A stretch of 64,000 bases of DNA, from assembly GCA_963576785.1 (NCBI GenBank), contig OY756144.1:2356001-2420000 (forward strand). The letters are read 5' to 3'. The DNA is from Chlorophyllum brunneum (lineage: Eukaryota > Basidiomycota > Agaricomycetes > Agaricales > Agaricaceae). Made by a program: the position numbers and the translations under genes. The stretch's first letter is position 1. Each line of letters opens with the position of its first letter. Of this stretch, positions 11,291 through 22,881 are shown in pieces. Below the pieces are notes generated by a model. It was not told the DNA's origin, did no database searches, and worked only from the letters and a program-made list of their open reading frames with translations.

Positions 11291-12857
11291 ATGGTCTCCA
11301 GAACCCTCCTCAGCCGTGCCCTCAGGTCTGCCGCCCGCTCTCCAGTACGTCTGGGATGTTCACCACGCGAACATGTACCTGACAATAACCCACAGCGACC
11401 ACTCAGGTCTTTCGCGACAGTTCGCAATGCTGGCCCTTTCACAGAGGTAACCACACTCCCCAATGGCTTGACCGTCGCCACAGAAGCCCACCCCCATGCT
11501 CAAACTGCCACTGTTGGTGTCTGGATTGACGCCGGCTCGCGGGCAGAGACCGACAAGACCAATGGTACAGCGCATTTCCTCGAACATATGGCTTTCAAGG
11601 GAACTGGTCGGAGAACACAACATGCTCTCGAGCTCGAGGTTGAAAACCTCGGTGCTCACCTTAACGCCTACACCTCCCGTGAACAGACAGTGTACTATGC
11701 CAAGAGTTTCCGCAAGGACGTGCCGGTCGCTGTGGATATCATTTCTGATATTCTGCAGAACTCGAAACTCGAGAATGGGGCTATTGAGAGGGAGCGTGAT
11801 GTTATTGTGAGGGAACAGCAGGAGGTTGATAAGCAGCTTGAGGAGGTCGTCTTTGACCACCTTCATGCTGTTGCTTTCCAGGGTACGTCACTCGGGTTCC
11901 ATATACCATTTTCTTAGCTGACGGACCTTAGGTCAACCACTTGGTCGTACAATTCTTGGCCCCAAGAAGAATATCCTCTCAATAAACCGTGATGATTTGG
12001 CTTCGTACATCAAGACCAATTATACCACTGACCGGATGGTCCTCGTTGGTGCCGGTGGTGTCGACCACAGTGAGCTCGTTAAGCTTGCTGAGAAGCATTT
12101 CTCCTCTCTCCCCGTCTCCCCCAACCCCATTCCTCTCGGTCGCCTCTCGCATACCAGACCAACCTTCGTAGGCTCCGAGGTCCGCATTCGTGACGATGAG
12201 ACCTCTACAGCCAACATTGCCGTTGCTGTCGAGGGTGTCGGTTGGAGTTCACCCGACTACTTCCCCATGATGGTCATGCAGAGCATCATTGGCAACTGGG
12301 ACCGCAGCCTTGGCCTTTCCTCCCTCAACTCCTCTCGTCTCTCACACATCGTTTCCCAACACAACCTCGCCAATTCCTTCATGTCTTTCTCCACTTCATA
12401 CTCGGATACTGGTCTCTGGGGCATCTACCTCGTTTCTGAGAACCTTGCTAACCTTGATGACCTCCTACACTTTACGCTCAAGGAGTGGGCAAGGATGAGC
12501 ATTGGTCCTTCGGAAGTCGAGGTTGAGAGGGCGAAGAGCCAGCTTAAGGCTGGTCTTTTACTTGGTCTTGACGGAACGACTGCTATTGCGGAGGATATTG
12601 GCAGGCAACTTGTTACGAGTGGGAGGAGACTGACACCTCAACAGACTGAGAGTGCCATCGATGCTGTTACTGCAGATGAGATCAAGCGGGTTGCGTCGAA
12701 ATACATTTGGGATAAGGATGTGCGTATTTTTTGTTTTTCGGTTCTCAGGTAGGTGTTCTGATGAATTGTGCAGATCGCCCTTGCTGCTGTGGGAAGTATT
12801 GAAGGTCTTCTGGATTACAACCGTCTTCGTGCCGACATGTCGTCCATGCTGTATTAG
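11291..12857 (+). CDS. MAS1: Mitochondrial processing peptidase beta subunit
   Basis: Four exons, 11291..11344, 11396..11882, 11932..12719 and 12774..12857, all phase-consistent, give 470 residues, normal for the family. The protein is the catalytic subunit of the matrix peptidase that removes presequences from imported proteins. The M16 zinc motif HFLEH lies at about residues 78-82 (both His and the Glu present), and the downstream acidic ligand region is in [17 protein letters not shown]. The N-terminus [17 protein letters not shown] is Arg/Ser-rich without acidic residues, as expected for a mitochondrial targeting sequence. The first intron, 51 nt, has no in-frame stop, so a retained-intron reading would add 17 residues inside the presequence. 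The C-terminus [16 protein letters not shown] is the usual fungal ending. QCR1/core 1 is the alternative family, but the intact HxxEH favours MPP-beta. Confidence 0.93.
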
Positions 12858-13461
12858 AACCTCTTCAATGTGAGTATTCAATACGCCTTCAGGCTACTTT
12901 GAGTTTTAATTTTTGCTTCGCATCCCCGCAGCACCTGTATAGACATCGAGAGGACAGCATGTATAAAAGCCCAATATACTTCTTTCCTTAATTGCCTGTT
13001 AATACATCCGTTTCATAACTCAAGCTTATTCGGTTCTCTCCTACCCTGGTCACCCCCAACCATAAACGGGTCAGAGAATCGAACGTTCGTGAAGTTGTCA
13101 CGTAAATGCTATATAGTCGTGATATGATCGAGGCTTCTATCAAAATGATTTCTCTTATTATAACCTGACAGGAGTCTCGGAGATGACAAGTGCAGTTATA
13201 TTCTGCGCACGCAGTGCGCGTTGTTCGCCTCATTGCTATCCGAAGAGTTCCTCCTGCCTTCTTTCGGAAAATATCTTATTTCCTTTCCTTTCCTTTCCTT
13301 TTGTACTCGTCTTGGGTGGTTTGCCTTCGAACCGAACGGCCTTTTGAAGCCTTGAGCTTTTTCCCTCCACCTCCTATCCCCCGCACCCGTGCTTAGGTTG
13401 GTGGTGACGAGTTCCAGCCTGGAGTATAAAGCCAGCGATACTCTGACGGATGATTGAAGGA
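12858..13461. other. Intergenic region 12858-13461 with TCCTT microsatellite
   Basis: About 600 bp between the peptidase stop and the PQ-loop gene start. It contains a pyrimidine microsatellite, four TCCTT units at 13281-13300, followed by more T/C-rich sequence and CCTCCACCTCCTATCC near 13370, a composition common in fungal core promoters. No supportable gene. Confidence 0.45.
13281..13300. repeat. (TCCTT)4 microsatellite
   Basis: Four perfect TCCTT pentamers in the upstream region of the PQ-loop gene. Pyrimidine tracts like this are frequent in fungal promoters; a regulatory role is not shown. Confidence 0.8.
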
Positions 13462-14858
13462 ATGGTAGACGGTGATAAACTGAGTAGTATCGTGAGTACT
13501 CTCACAAGACTTCCGCTACATACTCGAAACTAACATATCCGTCACCCACTTCTCCCTGACTTGAACCTCATGACACGACCTATACCGACCTCGAAACAAC
13601 ACCATAATGACGCAACATGATCTATCTACAAGTTTGGATGGATATCCATTGGATGCTGGTACACTCACCTTCCTCTGTTAGCAAGCAGGCCCAATCCCTA
13701 ATATTACATACCGCGTAATCCAGGATTCTGGTGTACTCACCTCAAGTTTACGAAAATTATCGTCTTCAGTCGGGTGAAGGCCTCAGCGTTTTGTTCCTCC
13801 TTGCATGGGTAACGGGAGACCTATGTAATCTCCTAGGCGCAGTTCTGGGTGGATTGGTGCCCACTGTGATTTTCCTAGCCATTTATGTGCGTCTCCATTC
13901 AATCCCATACTACTCAAAATTCAAATGTCGATCATTACTCTCGTGCACGCATACAGTACCTATCTTGCGACCTCTTACTCGTTTCACAAATCTACTATTA
14001 TCGTTGGAAACGATCTCGGTGGCCAATTCGACTTGGACCGATGTATGATTTACCGACACCGAATACGAGTACAACTGCACTCGCTAGTGAATCGACGCTT
14101 GATTCTGACGATGATTATGATGAAGAGTTGGAACCATTACTCGGTTCTATGACAAGGAGTAAGATTTTGATGCGAGGGGAGGGTAGTATAGCTGAGGAGG
14201 ATGGGACATTGGGACAGTTAGTGGCTAAGTATACTTTGTGTTTGGTGTTTGTTTCGATGTTGGGTGTTGGAGCTTGGTGGGTGGATGAAGGACGATTTCT
14301 TACTGGTAACGGTGGTGGTGGTCCTTTGTGGGGTGGTGATGGGACGTGGGGAGGTGAGGAATGGTTGAGAAAGTGGGTTGTTCAAATATTGGGATGGACG
14401 AGCGCAGCGTTCTATGTGAGCCTTAATTCAATCTCCCAGATGAACATGATCTTGATAATTCACCTACGTAGCTGACTGGCCATTTTCCTCAAATCTGTAT
14501 GTATTTTGCTTAGCTGATCCGGAAGATCTTAACGATGGGAACACTATCCAGTCAAAAACTTCGAGACGCGATGCGAGGGTCTCTCACCAGCCCTTTTCAT
14601 CTTCTCAATTTTCGGATGCCTCACATACATGGCCTCGATATGCGCGAAAAGTATGGATAAAGATTACCTCATCACCAATGCGAGTTGGCTTGTTGCACAA
14701 GGTTTGACAGCTGTTTTGGATATCATTGTACGTTTCTTCCATCTCGTGCACTGCTTGTGCGATTTCATTGATATGCTGGATAGATTATTGCACAGATTGT
14801 TTTCTACCGATTTACGGAACGAGGCCGAGCAGGAGGGCGGTATGCCCTTTTGAGATAG
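13462..14858 (+). CDS. PQ-loop repeat vacuolar/lysosomal amino-acid transporter-like protein
   Basis: Seven exons: 13462..13491, 13633..13658, 13724..13886, 13957..14415, 14472..14496, 14552..14727 and 14784..14858; all phases agree and give 317 residues. The family (Ypq1/LAAT-1/PQLC2) exports cationic amino acids from vacuoles or lysosomes. The first PQ-loop is seen in ILVYSPQVYENYRLQSGEGLS, followed by FLLAWVTGDLCNLLGA; the second in GHFPQIFKNFETRCEGLSP. Seven hydrophobic segments are expected, with an acidic, Ser/Asp-rich loop (SDDDYDEELEPLL) in the middle, which contains a possible dileucine-type vacuolar sorting signal EELEPLL. The first intron is unusually long for this window (141 nt); one exon is only 25 nt and another 26 nt. 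The assignment to the family is strong; substrate is inferred. Confidence 0.88.
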
Positions 14859-15190
14859 TCTTGTAGGATGCCGTGTTCTAGGCCACAAATAGAACTTGTT
14901 TTTAGGTTCCTAACCTTGAGCTTGGTGCCTCACTTGAAGCCCTTCTTCCCTTCACGTTACCATATAAACTTATCATGTTCCATCCAGGACAAGGCCCGTC
15001 GAGTGAATGAGTAACAGCCCATCCCTCGATCGAGACTACGTTGCCTAAATCACTGCCCTAAGCGTCTGGTAGTCATACCGATATGCATGATCGTTCTAAT
15101 CCGCTGAGGTAGGACCCTTTCACTTGGACTTCTGCACAAAATTTAACTGATCTAGAATCGAGCCAAAGCAAAAAAAAACTTAGCGGGACA
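14859..15190. other. Intergenic region 14859-15190
   Basis: About 330 bp between two genes whose 3' ends face each other. No coding frame or RNA gene is apparent; presumably two transcription termination regions. Confidence 0.4.
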
Positions 15191-15887
15191 TTAACTTACG
15201 GACCCGTCAACGGGGAGATGGGTAATTTCAAGATCGAAACAAATTTCATTTTGGTACTTTGCTCCGCGCCTACTGTTTGATAAATCTCCACTGGGGAATC
15301 CAATTATGTATTGATTGCCCTTGTACCCACTCCAGGCAAAGCTGTAGGAATGTCCATTCAGCACGAGGTATTGGAAGATGTCCACCCTTACCCTCTCAGA
15401 GTCATCGACAGACACATAATGTGTTCCGCCGGGCGCCGGGGCTTCGGCAGCCGCAATCCTGGTAGGAATCATCGTAAATCCAGCTCAAGGACCAATCACT
15501 CAAGGAAATAAATACCCCATAATTGGATCCTTCGCGCGAGTGTCTACATCGATGAACCTCCAATGGTGTGACCAACCACTCGGATTAGAAGAGAAGATGA
15601 CGATGTCATCTCCAGTGTTCCTGTCCTGGGAGCGAGCCCATTTCCCTTGGGAGCCTTTTGCAGTGATCGTATAGGTACTGCTGCTAGGATGTTTTTGAAC
15701 TTGCCACTGTGTTTTGATCAGTAAATATAGAAACGGAGAGTATAATGTTCCTGACTTCCGTTGGATTTTCACGGGAGCCACCCGAGACCGTTCCGAGTTT
15801 CTGGCCATCATACCCAGCCAGAGGATAGAAGTTCCTTTGGTTTTCTGCGTAAAAGTGAATGAGGTATGTGCCGTCTGATAGCGACAT
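15191..15887 (-). CDS. Small beta-trefoil-like protein (lectin or protease-inhibitor type)
   Basis: Exon 1 is complement(15756..15887), starting MSLSDGTYLIHFYA. Exon 2 runs from 15706 to about 15530 with two tryptophan motifs, WQVQKH and HHWRF. A GTATTT...CCAG intron of 58 nt then leads to a third exon (IAAAEAPAPGGTHY and on). No signal peptide is visible. A start of the MSLxDGTY form, the QxW-like motifs and the length of about 150-190 residues resemble fungal beta-trefoil proteins such as ricin-B-like lectins and mycocypin- or cospin-type protease inhibitors, many of which are cytoplasmic fruiting-body proteins. I cannot choose between lectin and inhibitor from sequence alone. The 3' end is uncertain: the third exon may stop earlier than 15191 after another splice. 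Converges with the PQ-loop gene. Confidence 0.5.
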
Positions 15888-17053
15888 CGTGTGTGCAACA
15901 GCGAGAGTAGGTTATCTGTAGCTCGGTTGATGTGAGTCTTTATATGGGTGCGTCAGTCCCACGAATCGGGAGCTGGAGTGTAATCGACGGATGGAATGGT
16001 TGAGAGAAGGAAAGACGGATGTTCGGGTGGCAAAGAGACTCATGTTGGATGTGTGACACATGTTGCTTCTTTGCAATCCCTCGGGCGTCCGTTGTCATCC
16101 CCAAGGACAATAACCCAGGTGACCCCGCTGTGATCTTACTGTGGAGCGCAGAAATAAATAAACATTTGGGCACGGATTTGGGTTGAAAAAAAGGGATCCG
16201 CCGTTTTGGGTACAGCTTCAGGGGACAGTTTACTCAGTTATCGTTATCGATTGTAATCTATCATACATCATATTATTCCCGAATACAACCCTATTGGGAT
16301 TATTGGATCAGAAGACGTCATGGGTTTGGTCTTCCATTTGGGCGTCTCGGTTGTTTTGGATGGGGGGCCAAATTACAACGACTGCAATACCGATACACGG
16401 AGTGTTGAGCCACACACCACCATACATTGCGGTACCGATCTGCTCCAATTGATACGTTGATAAGCTGTAGGTCCACCCGGAAAAGGATATTTACTTTCCC
16501 TTTAGGGGTAGTAGGATCGCCCTTGTCGTTGCTCCTGGCACACTAATCCATTAACGGCCGCAGAAAGCTTTAGGGGACAAGCGTACACAACATTGAATCG
16601 TGTTTATTGAACTAAACACCGAGGACGGGTTCGGGTTACCATGCAATCAAGCATACAACACTCCTGTGTATTCCTGTGCCACAAGCGTACGATGACGCAC
16701 AAATTTGACCATGAGACCGCCTGGCCTTGTTCCTGCTCCACGTTTCTATCAGCTTCCAAAAAGAAAACTGGGAACAAAAGAACCTGATCGGACCAAGTAT
16801 TGTTCGCTTATCACGGACCAATTGGCAAAGGATATTCCTCTCTCTTCATGATCCGCATCATTTTGAGGCTCGATGCATCCAGGCCCCTCATCTAAAAGCT
16901 GCAGGACGGCGAACATCTCACCTTTTGGGAAGTCGTATAAATTCCGCGTGGAGGAAAGTCAGGCCAAGCAGTCTTGGCGCAATGACGTCAGTGCCATGTG
17001 GTAATGGTCTCAGCACAATTGAAATCAAGGACCCATTTTCAACAAAGACTACA
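15888..17053. other. Intergenic region 15888-17053
   Basis: About 1.17 kb between two divergently transcribed small genes. Short open frames exist on both strands but none shows a family pattern, codon regularity or plausible splicing. It probably holds the promoters of the beta-trefoil gene (near 15900-15960, with a TTTATA element at 15938) and of the GFA gene. Confidence 0.4.
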
Positions 17054-17677
17054 ATGTCGTACACAGGGTCGTGCTACTGTAAAGAAATCAGGTATGAACT
17101 CGCTCTCGACTCGCCAGAGGAGGCGAGGACGTCGATATGCTATTGTGAGAACTGCCGGGTACGTAGAAGTTGCTTAGACAATTGGAAACACCAGTCCACC
17201 TTGCTCTGGTGGTTGATTGACAGGGTGTGCGCTTGTGTTTGCAGAGATGGACGGGATCCGCGTTTGGAATAACGACCAAAATACCGTGGGCAACGTTTAG
17301 GTTCACAAAAGGGGTGACGGCGAAGCATATATCACACAATAGCGGCAGCAAGCTGGTTCGCGAGTTTTGTGGTGCGTGTGGGAGCGGAATACTAGAATAT
17401 GGAGTACGTTTCCGACTTTGAAGAATCAAGGGACGGTAAAGGTGACCATCTGCACATATAGGAGCGAGCAGTAGACAAATTCCGATACGTCACTTACGGT
17501 TCTCTCGACCGACCGGAAGTGTTCCTTCCGAAAGGTGAATTCTTTTGCAAGTATAAAGCAGAGTGGATACCAGAAGTTCCGAGTACGTACATATGCATCC
17601 ACTTGGTCTCAACAATAGTTAACTGACTAACTTCGGCATCGGCAGATATCTTCCACAAACAAGAGATAAAGAATTAG
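17054..17677 (+). CDS. GFA/CENP-V domain protein (glutathione-dependent formaldehyde-activating type)
   Basis: Four exons, 17054..17158, 17245..17403, 17462..17582 and 17646..17677, give 138 residues, usual for a single GFA domain. The zinc ligands are seen as GSCYCKEI near the N-terminus, CYCENC at about residues 29-34, and EFCGACGSG near residue 82. The block RWTGSAFG after the second Cys motif and GEFFCKYKAEWIPEVP near the C-terminus are typical of the family. Founding members convert the glutathione-formaldehyde adduct, but most fungal paralogues have no proven substrate, so the enzymatic role is inferred. The first intron (86 nt) is longer than the others. No targeting signal seen. Confidence 0.85.
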
Positions 17678-17892
17678 ATTTGTCATCTCGGGAGCTTGGG
17701 TGTCCTTAGCGTAGATAAAGACCACTTTGGAAAGGTTAGGTAAAGTCTGTCCGGATCCGAAATAGATGAAGAGCAGCAAATCGTGGCTAGAACTACACAA
17801 ACTATGCGGGGTAAAGCTGGACATACAGGTGTGCTAATGGTAGGGACATGGACTGATGGGCCGTCTAGGCAATTGTGCGGGCGTGGGTGCCG

Positions 17893-19283
17893 TTACTCCA
17901 AAACACCCCTTGGTCGATACTTAACAATCCAGGGATGTTTCCGGACCTCAGAAAGGGCAAGGCGATTTGCTGGAGCGTATTGTAATAACTGGAGAAGGAG
18001 TCAGCTGAGGAAAGCGTAAGGCAGGAAGGGGATATACCTTGCTAACGAGGTCCTGAACGTCAGCGGACATGGTGGGTGGGAAACGGAGGTCAACCTTGGC
18101 AATCCTCCGGTACGTGTCTGGACACCAGTTCCTTGTCAGTTGCAAGATAAAGATGATTGAAATGTCAAGGACGTACTATTGACACTACTTCTATCTTCGA
18201 ATGGAGGATTTCCAATGAGAAATTCATAAGTAAGAACCCCCAAGGCCCAGTAATCGACCTTCTCAGTATGCTCCTTCCCTTCTACCATCTCTGGTGGCAG
18301 ATAGTCCAAAGTTCCACACAATGTCATTCGACGATTACCAGGAGCATGGACACTCCAGCCAAAGTCACCGATCTTCAGCTCTCCGCTGATACCAAGCAAC
18401 AAATTCTCCGGTTTGATATCCCGGTGAATGACGTGCTTGCCATGGAGGTACATCAACGCATCAGCCATCTGGTCAATGTACCTCGCACTTCGTTTCTCAC
18501 TAAAACATCCGTGCTTGCTCAATTGTTTGTAGAGTTCGCCCTTTCCGGCAAACTCAAGCATGAGAAAGATACGTTTCTCGTCATGAAAGTATCCATAAAG
18601 ACGGAGTACATTCGGGTGTCGTAGATTTTGTTGGATTTCGATTTCGCGGCGAATTTGTTTCTCGACTTTGGATTGCACAATTTCGGATTTGTAGAGGGTC
18701 TTGAGAGCGAGGATATATCTGGGCTCGGATTTTGTGCGCACCATGTAGACGCGCCCGAATTTACCTTTTCCGAGGGGACGTCCCATGTCGAAGCAGTGTA
18801 GACTCCATTCACGGGTAGGAGATTTCCTTATTACATGGGTTAGCTCAGGTGGCGAGACTCTGCAAGGGAACCATACCTCGAGGTACTGGAATCAAGGGCC
18901 AACTCTTCGGCTGCCTCTCCGTACACACGTTCGCCACGTTTCTCGTTGTCGAGTTCAAGGCCCCCGTCATATTGTCCGATATCTATTGATGGCTGTTGCT
19001 TGTGGCCGCCTCCATGGGTCGATGTGATTGTGCTTATCATCTTAGTTGAACCCGTAATTGGGTTTCGCAGGGAAGAGGGGTACAAGGGTTTGTTCACATT
19101 TGACGAGGATTGCAGGGGGTTTGGAGAGGCGAACTTCGTGAGGAGCTTGCTGACGTTGGGTTGACTTGGGTGCTTGGCATGCGCGGCCTTGAATGAAGAT
19201 GAAGATGAGGATGAGGTTGTATTTTTCTTGTTTGAGATTTCGAGCGCGGCGATTTGACGTGTGACGGAACCGAGGGAGGCCAT
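17893..19283 (-). CDS. Aurora-family serine/threonine kinase (Ipl1-like)
   Basis: Four exons, complement(18877..19283), (18186..18826), (18038..18117) and (17893..17988), all in phase, give 407 residues. Aurora kinase is the catalytic subunit of the chromosomal passenger complex and controls kinetochore attachment, spindle and cytokinesis. The kinase domain starts near residue 145 with [13 protein letters not shown], then the VAIK-type lysine in [27 protein letters not shown], and the Aurora-specific activation loop [16 protein letters not shown] with the activating Thr present. It ends with [14 protein letters not shown], the family C-terminal block. The N-terminal 135 residues are low complexity, with a run of seven serines from AGT/TCA codons. 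The exon 1/2 junction uses a GTATGG donor and TAATAAG acceptor. Fungi normally have one Aurora gene, so an Ipl1/Ark1 role is expected. Confidence 0.93.
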
Positions 19284-19598
19284 TGTAGAGGTGGTGACGC
19301 AGTTAGGAGTTTCTTGGGTGAGCTGGGGGTCCTGAGAGGTGTTTGATTCAAGAGTTATGGGAACGGTATCGCAAATATTTCAGCAGAGACGGAGAAGGCA
19401 AAGGACGAGGAGGTTCTGGCTGGAGAGCAAGGTAGCAGCGCCCATCAGATTGAGTTGAACTTGAACTTGAACTTGGGGCGTGTAAGATCATGTGATCTCC
19501 TGATACGGTCATGTGACTCTGAATATTTTTGTGGTCCTTGTGCAATGTGATCTAAGTACCAGTGCTATGTCAAGACCGGAATTCCTTTTGCAACCTTG
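19284..19598. other. Intergenic region 19284-19598
   Basis: About 315 bp between the Aurora start and the stop of the pectin methylesterase gene, both on the minus strand. It contains three TTGAAC units at 19455-19472 and probably the Aurora promoter. No gene seen. Confidence 0.4.
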
Positions 19599-21280
19599 CT
19601 AGCCACGATACAGACACTGTTTTTCTTCTCTCCCAGGGACTCGGAACGAATAATCAAAATCGATCCACTTCGGTTGCCCTAGGAAAACCCCCTGAATAGT
19701 GAATTCCTCGGCTTCTTGAGCAGAAAGGACATGTTCTTGTGGAATACGCTGCGAAGTATCCCCTCCTGGGCCTTTTTCGAGCTACTGAACATGAATTATG
19801 GACATTTTCATAATCTGACCCACCTGTGGAGTTGAACTCGGCGTAGAAAGTCGTGTTCATAATAACAGGCCTGGTAAAATGTTCCTCAGCAAACGATCTC
19901 GATCAACACAAATTGAAATTGCCAACCTATCGCTATTGAACGGGGTCCACCCTGCTGGGCGGATGCTGTTATCCATGAAAGTATCCAGATATACCGTGGT
20001 GGCCAGATCATTCCAGGGCCGGCCTATGGGTTTCCGATCAGCGAGTCTACAATACAGCGTTAGACAAAGACAAACCCAGGAAACACCTCTGATCTGTAAC
20101 AGTTGTGTCATTTGCATCGGGAGACTTTTTCGAATTGTTAGAACATCCTTTACTCCGGAAGGATGAAATCTCGCACTCTGATGATCTGGGAGTTGGAAAT
20201 ATAGGCGCCATAACGGTTTCCTGGAGCATCTGTCAAGTTTGTTCCTTTCCATGCGACAATACCACCGCCACACGCTCGATTGGCTAGAACAACTTGCTCG
20301 AACCATCTTGTATGATGTGTAAATCAACCCACTACGATAATTGTCATTGACACTCACGCAGTCCCGAATCCAAAGAGGTCTAACACCGAAATCAGCACAG
20401 GATTCAGGGCGATTGAAGTGACTCACAGTCTGTTTGCCCATAAATGACACTATCAACGACGTATGTGCTTCCATTCCTTCCCGTGTACCATGTGTCCTGA
20501 AAACTTGCAAAGGAACAGCCATAGAACGAGGCATTTGCATAGGAAATGTCCGTAACCAATGCTTGTGATATTGCGAAATTCGCCTACAAGGTTCAGCCCC
20601 GCGCAATCGCCTCAACAGTCAGATTTACTCAAAAGCCCATCACAACAGCGCTCGCGCTCACCGCACGGTTTTGGAAATCAATGTTGTACGCTTTGAAATC
20701 CACATTTCCAAACAAAGGCTGCAATGGAGCTCCGGTTGGGCCTGCACCTATCAGAGATGCGTTGAATGATGGTGCGACAAGAAGGACCGCCGATTCCGCA
20801 TCGTCCATTCCGGTTTGGATGAACTTGTTTTCCCAAATTTGCACAAGGTTGCTCGGGAATGGTGGATTGGAGTAAAATGGTGATGTCGGGGAGAGGTTCG
20901 GCGTGGCTGGCAGCTGACCGAGGAGCGTTAATGGGCCTTGGCGAGTGATATTCACGGTTTCGTGGTATTCCCCTGCCCCTATGAGGATTACAGCCGCCGA
21001 GTAGGACGATCTGATTTAGATGACCGGATTCCATCAGCTGCGAATGTGACCTGGAATTGGTAAACTCATACAGAGACAGTACGGCGTCTTGGATTCGGTG
21101 GAAGTTTGCGAACCTATCGCTCGTATTTTGACTAACATATATTGTTCCAGTGGGGCAACCAGACAACGGTGATACCCCTGCCGGTTTTTGTACTTGACAG
21201 GAAAATAATTTTGGTGATAGCCCAAAAACCAGCCGTGCAAAATAGCAGAAGATACAGACTGCGATAGCGGGGGACAACAT
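19599..21280 (-). CDS. Secreted pectin methylesterase (carbohydrate esterase family 8)
   Basis: Nine exons can be joined without a frame break from ATG 21280 to TAG at 19599-19601. The enzyme demethylates pectin in plant cell walls. The N-terminus MLSPAIAVCIFCYFARLVFG is a signal peptide. Family blocks in order: AAVILIGAGEYHETVN, SFQDTWYTG, GQTDYLFGFGTAWF (acid/base Asp region), GGGIVAWKGTN, RCFLGRPWNDLATTVY (Arg and Trp of the substrate cleft) and MDNSIRPAGWTPF, then EFNSTGPGGD and a C-terminus near FLGQPKWID. Single-frame readings look broken because eight introns of about 45-80 nt interrupt them, two with weak donors (GTTTGT, GTTGGC). Length of about 390 residues is normal for fungal CE8. 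Divergent from the SNARE gene. Confidence 0.88.
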
Positions 21281-21859
21281 CCTGAGAATAGGCGGCTGCA
21301 AGCGAACAGAGAACTTCTAACTTATAAACCTTGCGCAACCGCATTGTGAACGGTCCGCCGACACCAGTCGTTCAATCTCAAGAACGGGCCGAGAGTGAGG
21401 AACACACTGTCATGTTCCTGCCTCTATTATTGGGTCATGCGAGCAGTTTTTGTTTTGTTTTTTTCCGTGATACTTTTGATTGGCCGATTCTCCGAGTCAC
21501 GGCTCGCACCTGGTGCCGCTGGAAGCGCATTGGAGACGCTCCACCAATGCCCGACTCCGGAGGGGAGCTAACTTGGAGCATTCGTGCCACGATAATAAGC
21601 TCTCGACTCTTCGTGCTCTACATTGAACACCGGTGGTAACATTGAATTGAACTTGGAGGCTTGAAAACAATGTGATAACGACCGTGAGAACATCAAGCTC
21701 ATTATGGAATCCACGTGGTCCACTGTAGGTAAGCGCTGCACCGAGCCTCAAGTCAAACGGCTGGACAGAGCACCAACCGTTCACCGCACGCTATCAGGCG
21801 TTACCGTACCCCAACTCTACCTGAATTCTCTTTCTCTTTCCCCCCACACTTGAACCACA
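21281..21859. promoter_or_regulatory. Divergent intergenic region between pectin methylesterase and SNARE genes
   Basis: About 580 bp containing both promoters. A T-rich run (about 21448-21465) and a C/T-rich stretch just before the SNARE ATG (21826-21850, including CTCTTTCTCTTTCCCCCC) are visible; pyrimidine-rich tracts right before the start are common in fungal genes. No coding evidence. Confidence 0.4.
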
Positions 21860-22881
21860 ATGAGTTTCCAGGATATCGAGGCAGGACAGGCCTACCCAGG
21901 CCAGTCTACATCATCATTTGCCCCGCAGTCTCGAGAAGATAGCGACTTCAGAAATCTCCAGTCATCCCTGTCACTTCAAGTCTTCAAGATGAATGCAAAT
22001 GTACAAGGTATCTTGAAACTGGTGGATCAGCTTGGAACGCCGAAGGATTCGGCGAACCTGAGGAAGACGCTGTACGTCCAGTCGTGGTTTATACTCCAAC
22101 GATGACATTAAACCGGTCTGCAGCCATGACTTGACGGAGTCAACCCGGGCTATGGCTAAACGTGGATCGGAGGATTTGAAGAGACTTTCATCTCTTCAAT
22201 CTTCTTTAGTTAGTGAAGAGGAGTTATACTTGTTCGGTCAAGTACTAATTTGGTCTGCTATAGCCGCACCAAAAGACAGCCCTTCACAAGACTTCGCACG
22301 ATCTGCAGATGTCATTAGTTGCATTCCAGCGCGCACAGCAAGTGAGCGCCGAGAAACAACGCACGGTTGTCCAAGGCGTAAAGCTAGCCGTTGAGGATGA
22401 GGAGAATGATTCCCATGAACTCGGACCAACGCCACAGGAGCAAAGACAAGCTCAGATTCTACAAAGTCAGCTCTCACCGCACGAATTGGCCTACCAGGAG
22501 TCGTTAATCCAGGAGCGGGAAGCTGAGATCCGAGAGATTGAAACCGGTATTCATGAACTGGCGGAGATATTCCAAGACCTTGGTACTTTGGTAAACCAGC
22601 AAGGCACCATGATTGGTATTCAAGTCCATCTTGTGGTGTAACGAAATCTGGCTAACGGTTATTTAGATAACATCGAACTTAATATCTCCTCCGTTGCCGT
22701 GGATACGGGAGCTGCAGCTGAAGAATTGACGACCGCAGCGGAATACCAACGCAAAGCAGGTAGACGAGCCGCGTGTCTCATGCTTGTTCTTGCAGTCGTC
22801 GCTGCCATTGTTCTACTTGCGGTGCGTCCTTCGTTTGTTTTACCCGCCTAACCTCTGATGACTTAATAGATCTTGTCCTGA
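21860..22881 (+). CDS. Endosomal Qa-SNARE (syntaxin/Pep12-like)
   Basis: Five exons, 21860..22071, 22124..22208, 22264..22615, 22667..22821 and 22870..22881, give 271 residues. Qa-SNAREs form the core four-helix bundle in membrane fusion. An N-terminal three-helix Habc-type region spans about residues 30-150. The SNARE motif spans about residues 180-240 (LIQEREAEIREIETGIHEL onward) with the central zero-layer glutamine in IFQDLGTLVNQQG. A single C-terminal transmembrane anchor follows two arginines (CLMLVLAVVAAIVLLAILS) and ends the protein, the usual tail-anchored layout. The last exon is only 12 nt (three residues and stop). Similarity of the SNARE motif order points to Pep12/syntaxin-7 on endosomes rather than plasma-membrane Sso1; this subclass call is moderate. 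Confidence 0.88.

Noticed and set aside
13190..13396. Short open frame upstream of the PQ-loop gene
   Set aside because: Covers the TCCTT microsatellite and a C/T-rich promoter-like stretch; no similarity seen.
15259..15511. Two plus-strand open frames antisense to the beta-trefoil-like gene
   Set aside because: The minus strand has the splice-consistent coding; the plus frames overlap each other in different registers and lack family features.
18157..18624. Plus-strand open frame of 155 codons
   Set aside because: Antisense to the Aurora kinase catalytic exon; no family pattern.
19857..20615. Open frame of 252 codons on the minus strand inside the pectin methylesterase gene
   Set aside because: It crosses at least four good introns in a mixture of frames; only short parts (e.g. 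GRPWNDLATTVY) match the family, and the spliced reading explains them all.
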